The notes beneath the pieces are model-generated. The model saw nothing but the letters and a program-made list of their open reading frames with translations. It was not told the DNA's origin and ran no database searches. Positions 8,126 to 15,939 of a stretch of 64,000 bases of DNA are shown in pieces. Positions within the stretch are counted from its first letter, which is position 1. Each line of letters begins with the position of its first letter. The DNA is from Streptomyces sp. NBC_00376 (lineage in GTDB: Bacteria > Actinomycetota > Actinomycetes > Streptomycetales > Streptomycetaceae). The position numbers were made by a program, and so were the translations under genes. The DNA is taken from contig NZ_CP107960.1 of assembly GCF_036077095.1 (NCBI RefSeq), positions 7,998,001-8,062,000 on the forward strand. Direction: 5' to 3'.

Positions 8126-9130
8126 TCATTGGCTGTCGGGTTCGTCCTCGGTCCGGGGCGGCCACGCGGCCGCCGCCCTTCCCGGTGCCAGATGGTCGAC
8201 CACTTCGGCCAGTTCCTCGCAGGCGCGTTCGATCCTCTGCCGGATATTGCTCTGCTCGGTCACGACGGCCGCGAGCAGCAGCGCGGTCAGCGCCACGCAG
8301 CCGTTGAGCACGGTGAGGTCGATCATCACGTGAAGGATCGTCCGTCCCGCGAACGGACCCACCCCCTCCGTTCCCGCGATCGCCGCCAGGACCGACACCA
8401 GCAGGGCGCAGGGTGCGCTTCCCGCCAGCTGGAATCGCAGGGCCGCCCAGATGAGCACCGGAAAGACCAGATAGAGCACCGACAGTGAGCTCCGGGTCGC
8501 CACCAGGGAGACCGTGACGGCGACGATCAGCAGCGCGCTCGCCTCGATCCACCGGTCGGTGGTCCGGGGCATCCGCAGCCTGTGCAGTACGAGCAGCACG
8601 GGGGTGACCACGAGCACCCCCATCGCGTCCCCCGACCACCACGCCGCCCAGACCGGCCAGAACCCGCTCAGCGGCAGCTTCCCGTTCAGCGCCAGCATGC
8701 CCGTGCCCACGGTCGCGCTGATGACCATCCCGGCCAGCGCGCCGAGGAAGACCAGCATGACCCCGTCGCGCAGCCTGTCCAGCTCCTTGCGGAAGCCGGC
8801 TCTGCGGAGTATCAGGTACGAGCAGAGCGGGGCGGCGGTGCTGCCCGCCACGACGGCGAAGGTGGAGGGCGTGACCGAGCCGCTGAGCGTGGCGACGACG
8901 AGGAGGGAGCCCAGCGCGATCCCGGGCCAGGCACTGAGACCCAGGTGGATCAGCGCGCCCAGCGCGATGCCCGTCGGCGGCCAGAGCGGTGTGACGACCG
9001 CGCCGTGGACGGACACCTCCCGGATGAGGCCGAGCCCCCCGGCCGCGTAGTAGGCAGCGGTGACGGCAAGGACACGTAGCGCGGCCGCGGCCGCACGTCT
9101 GGTTCTCTCGCTGCGGATCACGCATCTCAT
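8126..9130 (-). CDS. MASE1-domain integral membrane sensor without output domain
   Basis: The 334-residue protein is nearly all hydrophobic, with about eight to ten membrane helices. LWPPTGIALGALIHLG and the later WWSGDAMGVLVVTPVLLVL are signatures of MASE1, a membrane sensory domain normally fused to kinase, cyclase or phosphatase domains. Here the helices are followed only by a short predicted coiled coil (about residues 285-315) and an acidic tail, so no output domain is present. It follows the PP2C phosphatase gene on the same strand with a gap of 60 bp, suggesting that sensor and phosphatase act as separate partners. The start has no strong SD. MASE1 ligands are not predictable from sequence. 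Confidence 0.8.
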   Translation of the reverse strand: MRCVIRSERTRRAAAAALRVLAVTAAYYAAGGLGLIREVSVHGAVVTPLWPPTGIALGALIHLGLSAWPGIALGSLLVVATLSGSVTPSTFAVVAGSTAAPLCSYLILRRAGFRKELDRLRDGVMLVFLGALAGMVISATVGTGMLALNGKLPLSGFWPVWAAWWSGDAMGVLVVTPVLLVLHRLRMPRTTDRWIEASALLIVAVTVSLVATRSSLSVLYLVFPVLIWAALRFQLAGSAPCALLVSVLAAIAGTEGVGPFAGRTILHVMIDLTVLNGCVALTALLLAAVVTEQSNIRQRIERACEELAEVVDHLAPGRAAAAWPPRTEDEPDSQ

Positions 9131-9190
9131 CAGACACTGCCCCGGACGGGTGGCGGCTGTTTGACACGCTTCGCCCGGAAGGTCGCGGTT

Positions 9191-10021
9191 TCAGTACCGG
9201 CCGGGGACGGTCCCGTGCCGTACCACGAGCACGGCGGCGTCGTCCTGGTGACCGGTCTGCTCCGCCGCCCCCAGGACCACGTCGGCCAGCTCGCCGGCGT
9301 CGGCGCCGACCCGTGCTCGCACCAGCCGGGTCACCGCGTCCAGACCCCGGTCGATCGGGAACGAAGGCCCCTCCACCACCCCGTCCGTGACCAGGACGAA
9401 CGCGCCCGGGGCGGTCAGTCTCCGCCGGGTGACCGGATAGCGCTCGCCCGCCTGGATCCCCAGCGGCAGCCCGCCCTCGTCACTGGTCACCCCGGACCGC
9501 CCGTCGGCCGTGGCCCACACCGCGGCGACATGCCCGGCGCGGGCGCTCTCCAGCTCCCGGGACACCGGGTCGAGGCGGACGAAGGTACACGTCGCGAAGA
9601 GGCCGGAGCCCACCGAGACCAGCAGGTCGTTGGTCCGGCCCACGACCTCGCCGGGGTCCGCGACGGTGGCGGCTATCGCCCGCATGGCGATGCGGACCTG
9701 CCCCATGAACGCGGCGGCCTCGACGTCGTGGCCCTGTACGTCCCCGATGGCGAAGGCCAGCGCACCGTCCGGCAGCACGAAGCCGTCGTACCAGTCGCCG
9801 CCGATGTCCAGTCCGCTGCGGGCGGGCGTGTACCGGGCAGCGGTCTGGAGCCCCGGGCGCGCGGGCAGCGCCGCCGGGAGCATCTCGCGCTGGAGCACCT
9901 CGGCCAGTTCCACCCGGGCCCGGTGCAGCTCCACCTCGCGGCGCGCCCGGGAGGTGAGCTGTTGCAGCGTGGTGAGCAACTCCTCGGCACTCGCCGAACG
10001 GGGAGGACGACGCCGGTTCAT
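9191..10021 (-). CDS. PP2C/SpoIIE-type serine phosphatase (RsbU-like)
   Basis: A 276-residue soluble protein. A helical N-terminal segment (about residues 15-55) resembles the coiled linker before SpoIIE phosphatase domains. The phosphatase domain keeps the metal-binding motifs GGDWYD, IGDVQGHDVEAAAFM, LVTDGVVEG and QDDAAVLVV, so it should be active. Such enzymes dephosphorylate anti-anti-sigma factors and release stress sigma factors. I chose the ATG at 10021 because GGAG lies 7 nt upstream; the frame remains open well upstream, but that part crosses the divergent promoter region. It is immediately upstream of the MASE1 membrane protein and probably cotranscribed with it. Confidence 0.88.
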   Translation of the reverse strand: MNRRRPPRSASAEELLTTLQQLTSRARREVELHRARVELAEVLQREMLPAALPARPGLQTAARYTPARSGLDIGGDWYDGFVLPDGALAFAIGDVQGHDVEAAAFMGQVRIAMRAIAATVADPGEVVGRTNDLLVSVGSGLFATCTFVRLDPVSRELESARAGHVAAVWATADGRSGVTSDEGGLPLGIQAGERYPVTRRRLTAPGAFVLVTDGVVEGPSFPIDRGLDAVTRLVRARVGADAGELADVVLGAAEQTGHQDDAAVLVVRHGTVPGRY

Positions 10022-10310
10022 GGGCCGCTCCGCACTGCGGTTGTCCGCACGGCACAGCACACGGCCTGCCGCGACGGGGCCGGCCGGGGTGCCGACGGAC
10101 CGGATTCCGGGCGGTGGCATCGCCCGCCGCCGGTGAAATTCGACATCCCGCATCCTATTTCGGCGGCGTGATCCCCGCAGGGCGAGTGCCGGCGGTGCGA
10201 TCCCCGAGGACGAGCCGGAACGCGCGAACCCGCCCGGCCGGGTGGATGCTGGTGGCAGGACCGCGTCGAGCCGGCGCATCGCGACCGGACGCGGCCGCAG
10301 GAGGTGCGCG

Positions 10311-10610
10311 ATGACCCGCACGCTGGAGTGGAGGCTCCGCCTCGGTCTGACCGAGGACGACGGGACGACCAAGGCGGAGGCGGTGCTGGACACCGGCTCC
10401 ACGAAGCTCACCGGACACGGGGTCGCCCGCTGCAACCCGCAGGACGTGGACGTACCGGCCATCGGCGACGAACTCGCGGCGAGCCGTGCCATGAAGGACG
10501 TGGCCGCCCAGCTGATGAAGGCCGCCGACGCGGACCTGGAGAACGTGGGCGCCGGACCCGCGAGCGGCCCGGTGGCCCCGCCCTACGCGTGGACCGACAG
10601 CACGGCCTGA
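10311..10610 (+). CDS. DUF1876 family small protein
   Basis: A 99-residue acidic protein matching the actinobacterial DUF1876 pattern: a first beta strand ('WRLRLGLTEDDG'), then TKAEAVLDTG, then LTGHGVARCNPQDVDVPAIG and a helix ELAASRAMKDVAAQLM. The family has a double-stranded-RNA-binding-like fold but no established function. GCAGGAGG precedes the ATG with good spacing. The stop is 23 bp before the XdhC gene, so the two are probably cotranscribed. The 289-bp gap upstream holds divergent promoters for this gene and the PP2C gene. Confidence 0.8.
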   Translation: MTRTLEWRLRLGLTEDDGTTKAEAVLDTGSTKLTGHGVARCNPQDVDVPAIGDELAASRAMKDVAAQLMKAADADLENVGAGPASGPVAPPYAWTDSTA

Positions 10611-10633
10611 TTCCCCGGGAGCAAGGCGGCGCG

Positions 10634-11743
10634 ATGCGTGAGATCCTGCCGGTGCTCGGCCGCTGGTACGCCGCGGGGGAGCCGTTCGGGCTCGCCACCG
10701 TCGTCGCGGTCAGCCGCAGCGCGCCGCGCGGCCCCGGCGCGGCGATGGCGGTGGGACCGGACGACGAGGTCGTGGGCAGCGTCTCCGGCGGCTGCGTCGA
10801 GGGAGCCGTCCTCGAACTCGCCAAGGAGGTCGTGGAAACCGGCCGGGCCAGGCTGGAGACCTTCGGATACAGCGACGAGGACGCCTTCGCCGTCGGACTC
10901 ACCTGCGGCGGCGAGATCACACTCCTCGTACGCCCGGTGACGGCGGCGTCCGACCCCACCTTCGGCGAGGTCGCAGCGGCGGTCGCCGGGCACCGCCCGG
11001 TGGTGGTCGCCACCGTGACCGATGGACCCGCTCCACGCGGTGCCGCCCTCGCGGTCCGGCCGGACACCGTGTCGGGGTCGCTGGGCGCGAGCGGCCTGGA
11101 CGCCGCCGTGACCGCCGACGCGCGCGGGGAACTCGCCCAGGGGGCAACGGGGTTGCGGCACTACGGCCCGAACGGTGAACGGCGCGAGGACGACGTCGCC
11201 GTGTTCCTCCAGTCGTTCGCCCCGCCGCCCCGGATGCTGGTCTTCGGCGCGATCGACTTCGCGGCGGCGGTGGCCCGGATCGGTGCGTTCCTCGGATACC
11301 GGGTCACCGTCTGCGACGCCCGCCCCGCCTTCGCCGACGCCCGGCGCTTCCCCGCCGGTGCGGAGGTCGTCGTCGACTGGCCGCACCGGTACCTGCGCGA
11401 CACGGAGACCGACGGGCGGACCGTGATGTGCGTACTCACCCACGACCCCAAGTTCGACGTACCGCTGCTGGAGGTGGCGCTGCGTACCCCGGCCGCCTAC
11501 ATCGGCGCCATGGGCAGCCGCCGCACCCATGAGGACCGGCTGGCCCGGCTGCGCGAGACGGGTCTCGGCGAAGCGGAACTGGCCCGGCTGCGTTCCCCCG
11601 TCGGCCTCGACCTCGGGGCACGCACCCCCGAGGAGGTCGCCGTCTCGATCGCCGCGGAGATCGTCGCCCTGCGCTGGGGCGGCACGGGCAGCCCGCTCAC
11701 GGACACGGCCGGGGCGATCCATCGCCGCGCCCCGGACCCGTAG
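10634..11743 (+). CDS. XdhC/CoxI family molybdoenzyme maturation factor
   Basis: A 369-residue cytoplasmic protein with the two XdhC domains: an N-terminal XdhC/CoxI domain (about 10-75, GSVSGGCVEGAVLELAKEV) and a C-terminal Rossmann domain (about 195-350, ending YIGAMGSRRTHEDRL and RSPVGLDLGARTPEEVAVS). Family members bind molybdenum cofactor and help insert its sulfurated form into xanthine dehydrogenase or CO dehydrogenase-type enzymes. No such enzyme is encoded in the window; the sulfite-oxidase-type enzyme at 48 kb uses a different cofactor form. The GCGATG start at 10634 follows GCAAGGCGG. Confidence 0.9.
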   Translation: MREILPVLGRWYAAGEPFGLATVVAVSRSAPRGPGAAMAVGPDDEVVGSVSGGCVEGAVLELAKEVVETGRARLETFGYSDEDAFAVGLTCGGEITLLVRPVTAASDPTFGEVAAAVAGHRPVVVATVTDGPAPRGAALAVRPDTVSGSLGASGLDAAVTADARGELAQGATGLRHYGPNGERREDDVAVFLQSFAPPPRMLVFGAIDFAAAVARIGAFLGYRVTVCDARPAFADARRFPAGAEVVVDWPHRYLRDTETDGRTVMCVLTHDPKFDVPLLEVALRTPAAYIGAMGSRRTHEDRLARLRETGLGEAELARLRSPVGLDLGARTPEEVAVSIAAEIVALRWGGTGSPLTDTAGAIHRRAPDP

Positions 11744-11794
11744 CGTTGTCGCGGAAGTGAACGATTCCGTACCGCCGGGTCCCTGGGGAACACC

Positions 11795-12418
11795 ATGTGC
11801 TGGAGTGCGACCGCCGACCTCGTCGCCGGCACGGGCGTCGCGGCCATCGGGGTGGTGTGCGTGGCGCGGGTGCGCCGGGTGCGCGATCTGCCGCTCGCGG
11901 CGCTGCCGTTGCTGCTCGGCGCCCACCAGATCATCGAGTCGGTGATCTGGCGCTCGGGTGGCGGAACCGGCCCCGCCACCCTCGCCTGGGCCGTCATCGC
12001 CCCGCCGGTGCTGCCGTTGTGGGTCCCGCTGGGGGTGCTGTGCGCCGCCCCGCCGGATGCCCGGCGCCGCCTGCTGGTCCCGCTCGCGGCCGGAACCGCG
12101 ACCGCCGTCGCGCTCGCGTACGGCCTGGCGACCCGCCCGGTGACCGCCGAGATCCGCGGGCACACCCTCGGCTACGCCCTCGACCTTCCCCGCTCCGGAC
12201 TCCTGGTCGCCGGCTATCTCCTGGCCACGGTCGGCGCCCTGCTCCTGGCCGGGGACCCGGTGCTGAGGAGGCTCGGTGCACTGGCCGCCGTCGGGGCCGC
12301 CGTCTGTGCGGCACTGTGGCGGCTGGAGTTCGTCTCGACGTGGTGCGCCTTCGCGGCGGTGTGCTCGGTGATCCTGCTGGCCCGGCCCCGCCCGGACCCG
12401 GCTACCGGAGGTGTCTGA
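11795..12418 (+). CDS. DUF6629-like integral membrane protein
   Basis: A 207-residue hydrophobic protein with about six or seven helices. The N-terminus MCWSATADLVAGTGV followed by LLLGAHQIIESVIW matches actinobacterial proteins annotated as DUF6629. Near the C-terminus, WRLEFVSTWCAFAAV has a conserved Cys. Function is unknown. The gene follows the XdhC gene after 51 bp on the same strand and may be cotranscribed. It is convergent with the next gene. Confidence 0.7.
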   Translation: MCWSATADLVAGTGVAAIGVVCVARVRRVRDLPLAALPLLLGAHQIIESVIWRSGGGTGPATLAWAVIAPPVLPLWVPLGVLCAAPPDARRRLLVPLAAGTATAVALAYGLATRPVTAEIRGHTLGYALDLPRSGLLVAGYLLATVGALLLAGDPVLRRLGALAAVGAAVCAALWRLEFVSTWCAFAAVCSVILLARPRPDPATGGV

Positions 12419-12459
12419 GGGCTGTCCCGTACTGCCTGGCGGGCGTGCGACGACAGCAG

Positions 12460-13311
12460 TCAGACCGTCCCGGGCAGGCCGATCGGGTTGGGGAAGGGCA
12501 GCAGGTCCGCGGCCAGCACCTGCCGGGCCGGCAGCTCCAGGGCGGCGAGCAGCTCGTCCACCGCGCTCTCGGCGAGGGGGCGCAGCAGCCGGGCGGCCAG
12601 CCGGTCGGTGGTGTCCTCGACGAGCTCCCGTTCCTGGCGGCCGCGTGGCGTGGCAGCGGACTCCGCGTCGATCAGGCCGCGGGAGCGGAGCCGTTCCTCG
12701 GCCTCCGCCCACTCTGCCTCGCTCCAACCGCGGTCGAGCCGGATGCCCTCGCGCGGGACACGGCCCGTGGCAGCGGCGAGCACGAGGGCCTCGGGTGCGT
12801 CGAGACCGTGGTCGGCGAGCGCGACGTTGTGCGCGTCGCCCCGGAACTCCCGCAGCGCGGTGGTGAGTTGCCACAGGCTCTCCACCGGGTCGGTGCGGTC
12901 GCACAGCGGGCGGTTGGCGGCGAACAGCGGGCGGGCCTGCGGGGAGGCGTCGGCCACCATCGCTGCGAGCGGCGGGATGAGCGGGCCGGCGAGAGCGTCG
13001 ATTTCCGGGACGAGCCGGCGCAGCGCACTCGCGGCGAGCCGGGCGCGCAGGTCGGTGAGCTTCTCGGGGGTGACGACCCGCCAGGCGTCGGGCAGTGCGC
13101 GGGCCACCATGCCCGGCGCGAAGACACCCAGGACGGCGGTGGCGGCCTCGGGGCGGATCCGCCCCATGGGGGCCGTACGGGTGGCGAAGTACCCCATCCA
13201 GAAGCCCTTGAGGCCGACGGACCTCCCGATGCCCCGGCACTCCTCGTCGAAGTAGAGCACGGCGTGGAGGGGCTCGGTACGCAGCCACAGGGTGCGGGGT
13301 CTCGACTCCAT
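12460..13311 (-). CDS. SCO6745-like family protein (HTH_67 type)
   Basis: A 283-residue soluble protein of the actinobacterial family named after SCO6745. The N-terminus TLWLRTEPLHAVLYFDEECR and the motifs GLKGFWMGYFATRTAPMG, HNVALADHGLDAPEALVL and RGRQERELVEDTTD are typical. The C-terminal third is predicted to contain a winged-helix-like fold distantly related to MarR. The start ATG at 13311 gives the usual length; AAGG lies about 10 nt upstream. No role in DNA binding has been shown for this family as far as I know. It lies between unrelated genes. Confidence 0.7.
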   Translation of the reverse strand: MESRPRTLWLRTEPLHAVLYFDEECRGIGRSVGLKGFWMGYFATRTAPMGRIRPEAATAVLGVFAPGMVARALPDAWRVVTPEKLTDLRARLAASALRRLVPEIDALAGPLIPPLAAMVADASPQARPLFAANRPLCDRTDPVESLWQLTTALREFRGDAHNVALADHGLDAPEALVLAAATGRVPREGIRLDRGWSEAEWAEAEERLRSRGLIDAESAATPRGRQERELVEDTTDRLAARLLRPLAESAVDELLAALELPARQVLAADLLPFPNPIGLPGTV

Positions 13312-13410
13312 ACGGCCAACCTTAGACCGGCCGGCCGGCCGCGCCCCGACGACGGGCGGGCGGGAGCCGCAGCGCCGGCCCGCCGGTCCTGCGCACACGC
13401 CCCTACGGGC

Positions 13411-15114
13411 TCAGCCCGCGGCGCCGAAGTGCCGGTCCACGATCGCCGCGGCGTCGGTGCCGCGCGGCAGGATGCCGTACTGGTGGCCGCGGCCCTCGTC
13501 GAGCCTGGCGGCCACGAACGCCTCGGCCGACGCGGCGGGAGCGTGACGGAGCATCAGCGAGGCCTGCAGGGCCAGCGCCATGCCCTCGACCGACGCCCGC
13601 GCCCGGGTCTGCGCCGCGAGCGGGTCGCGCAGGTCATCGGCCAGCTCCTGGCGCACCCGGCGGACATGCGCGTCCAGTACGGAACTGGCACCGGCCGTGG
13701 TCTCCAGCTCGGCCCAGAAGGCGTCCAGCGACTGCGGTGTGCGTCCGATGCCCCGCAGTACATCGAGGGCGATCACGTTGCCGGTCCCCTCCCACACCGC
13801 CATCACCGGCTGTTCGCGGTAGCGCCGGGCCAGCGGCCAGTCCTCGGTGTAGCCGTTGCCGCCCAGGCACTCCAGCGCCTCGTAGGCGTGGTGCGGGCCG
13901 CGCTTGCAGATCCAGTACTTGGACACCGCGGTGGCCAGCCGGCGGAACAACTCCTCGGACTCGCCGCTGCCGCTCTCGTACGCGTGGGCCAGGCGCAGCG
14001 AGGTCCAGGTCGCGGCCTCCGTCTCCAGCGCCAGGTCGGCCAGGACAGCCGTCATGGCGGGCTGGTCGGCCAGCCGGGCACCGAAGGCGCTGCGGTGCCG
14101 GGCGTGCCAGATCGCCTCGGACACCGACTGCCGCATGCCCGCGGTGGTGCCCAGCACACAGTCGAGCCGGGTGTGGTTGACCATCTCGATGATGGTCGGG
14201 ACGCCGCGGCCCGGCTCGCCGACCCGGACCGCCCAGGTGCCGTCGAACTCCACCTCGGAGGAGGCGTTCGACTTGTTGCCCAGCTTGTTCTTCAGCCGCT
14301 GGATCCGGACCGTGTTGCGGGTGCCGTCGGCCAGGACCCGCGGCACGAGGAAGCAGGTGAGCCCGGACTCGGCCTGGGCCAGCACCAGGAAGGCGTCCGA
14401 CTGCGGGGCGGAGAAGAACCACTTGTGACCGGTCAGCAGATGGGCTCGGCCCTCGGGGTCGGAGGCCAGCGGGACGGCCCGCGTGGTGTTGGCGCGTACG
14501 TCGGAGCCGCCCTGCTTCTCCGTCATCCCCATGCCGAAGGTGAGCCCGGACTTCTCGCCCGGGGTGATCAGGCGGGGGTCGTACGCGCGGCTGAGCAGGC
14601 CCGGCAGCCAGTCCCGGCCCACGTCCGGGTCGCGCTGGAGGACCGGGACCACGGCGTGCGACATGGACATCGGGCAGGCGTGGCCGGGCTCGATCTGGGC
14701 GAACAGCATGAACGACGCCGCCCGTGCCACCGCAGCCCCGGGCTTCGGGTCGGCCCAGCCCGCGGTGTGCGTGCCGTGGTGCACGGCCCCGCCGATGATC
14801 TCGTGGTACGCGGGGTGGAACTCGACCTCGTCGACGCGGTTGCCGTACCGGTCGTGGGTGCGCAGGACGGGCGGCGAGTTGTGGGCGAGCTCCGTGGCGG
14901 TCTGGAAGCGCTCGGAGCCGACCAGGGCGCCGATCTCGTGCAGCTCCGGTTCGTGCCAGGCCGCCCCGAAGGCGCGAACGGCTTCGGCGAGCGGCAGATT
15001 GGTGCCGTACTCGTCGAGGTCCACCCGGGGCGGTGCCTGGTTGGTGACCTCGTGGGTGGGGTGCGGAGCGGGGGCCCCGGGCCGCAGGTCGGTCCGGTGC
15101 TGGGTGACGGTCAT
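13411..15114 (-). CDS. AidB-like acyl-CoA dehydrogenase family protein
   Basis: A 567-residue flavoprotein. The length and motifs (SFMLFAQIEPGHACPMSMSH, GMGMTEKQGGSDVRANTT, NYA-type C-terminal helices with ECLGGNGYTEDWPLARRYREQPVM) place it in the AidB branch of the acyl-CoA dehydrogenase superfamily. That branch contains the E. coli adaptive-response protein to DNA alkylation as well as uncharacterised dehydrogenases. The predicted cofactor is FAD. The gene lies 88 bp downstream of a TetR gene on the same strand, so the pair is probably one transcript regulated by that repressor. The substrate is not evident. Confidence 0.85.
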   Translation of the reverse strand: MTVTQHRTDLRPGAPAPHPTHEVTNQAPPRVDLDEYGTNLPLAEAVRAFGAAWHEPELHEIGALVGSERFQTATELAHNSPPVLRTHDRYGNRVDEVEFHPAYHEIIGGAVHHGTHTAGWADPKPGAAVARAASFMLFAQIEPGHACPMSMSHAVVPVLQRDPDVGRDWLPGLLSRAYDPRLITPGEKSGLTFGMGMTEKQGGSDVRANTTRAVPLASDPEGRAHLLTGHKWFFSAPQSDAFLVLAQAESGLTCFLVPRVLADGTRNTVRIQRLKNKLGNKSNASSEVEFDGTWAVRVGEPGRGVPTIIEMVNHTRLDCVLGTTAGMRQSVSEAIWHARHRSAFGARLADQPAMTAVLADLALETEAATWTSLRLAHAYESGSGESEELFRRLATAVSKYWICKRGPHHAYEALECLGGNGYTEDWPLARRYREQPVMAVWEGTGNVIALDVLRGIGRTPQSLDAFWAELETTAGASSVLDAHVRRVRQELADDLRDPLAAQTRARASVEGMALALQASLMLRHAPAASAEAFVAARLDEGRGHQYGILPRGTDAAAIVDRHFGAAG

Positions 15115-15202
15115 GGCGGGTGATCCTGTCCTGGGTAGACGGTCGGGGCGGCGAGGGAAGCGATTCGGGGTGAGCCGGTACGGCGGGGTGGGCGGCCCGG
15201 GT

Positions 15203-15814
15203 TCAGGAACCGCCGGCCCCGACCGCTCTGAGGCACAGCGCGGTGATGCTCTCCACGACGGGCCCGGGGCCGGTGCGCGCGCCGACCGGCGAGAGCGGGC
15301 CGAGCAGCGCCTCGCCGACCGCCCCGATCACGGCGGCGGCCGACAACTGGGCGTTCTGCTCGGGCAGTTCGCCTGCCGAGATACCGGCGACGATGACCGT
15401 CTCGGCGAGCATGTGGTAGCCGCGCCGATAGGTGAGCCGCTCCTCCTCGACGAGCGGGTCGACCGGTTCGGCCAGCAGCGCCCAGGCCGTACGCGGACTG
15501 CGCAGCGCGCGGTAGGAGAAGACCTCGACGAGCGCGCGCAGCTGATCGGTGGCGCCGCGCCGTGCCTGCACCGCCTCCCGTACCGCGCCCAGCTCATGGC
15601 CCGCGACATGCCGGAAGACCGCGGCGAGCAGTTCCTGCTTGGAGGCGAAGTGGTTGTACACGCTGCCGGTGGCCACACCGGCCCGCCGGGCGAGCGCGGA
15701 GACGCCGGTTGCCGGGTATCCGCCCTCCGCCAGCAGCTCCCGCGCGGCGTCGAGCAGCCGTTCACGGTGGGCGAGCCGGGTCGCCTCCGTACGGGCGGTG
15801 GGTCGGTAGGCCAT
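15203..15814 (-). CDS. TetR family transcriptional regulator
   Basis: A 203-residue repressor. The N-terminal helix-turn-helix spans about residues 18-62 (RLLDAARELLAEGGY, then VSALARRAGVATGSVYNHF), followed by an all-helical ligand domain. It precedes the AidB-like dehydrogenase gene on the same strand and probably controls that operon. The imperfect dyad TGAACCCCGATTCA at 15819-15832, just upstream of the start, is a candidate autoregulatory operator. Regulators next to acyl-CoA dehydrogenases often sense acyl-CoA, but that is inference. Confidence 0.88.
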   Translation of the reverse strand: MAYRPTARTEATRLAHRERLLDAARELLAEGGYPATGVSALARRAGVATGSVYNHFASKQELLAAVFRHVAGHELGAVREAVQARRGATDQLRALVEVFSYRALRSPRTAWALLAEPVDPLVEEERLTYRRGYHMLAETVIVAGISAGELPEQNAQLSAAAVIGAVGEALLGPLSPVGARTGPGPVVESITALCLRAVGAGGS

Positions 15815-15939
15815 GGTCTGAACCCCGATTCATATCTTCTGTTGTCCAGCCAACCACTGTTGCTGTCCGGGGGCAATGGCCCGGCGCGCAGCCGTTGTGC
15901 GCCCAGCCGCCCCGCACGTGCCCAGCCGTGCCGCGCCGG

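Noticed and set aside
11797..15123. A 1108-codon + strand frame
   Set aside because: It lies largely opposite the acyl-CoA dehydrogenase and SCO6745-like genes, is Arg/Gly/Pro-rich and matches nothing recognisable. Long antisense frames are expected at this GC.
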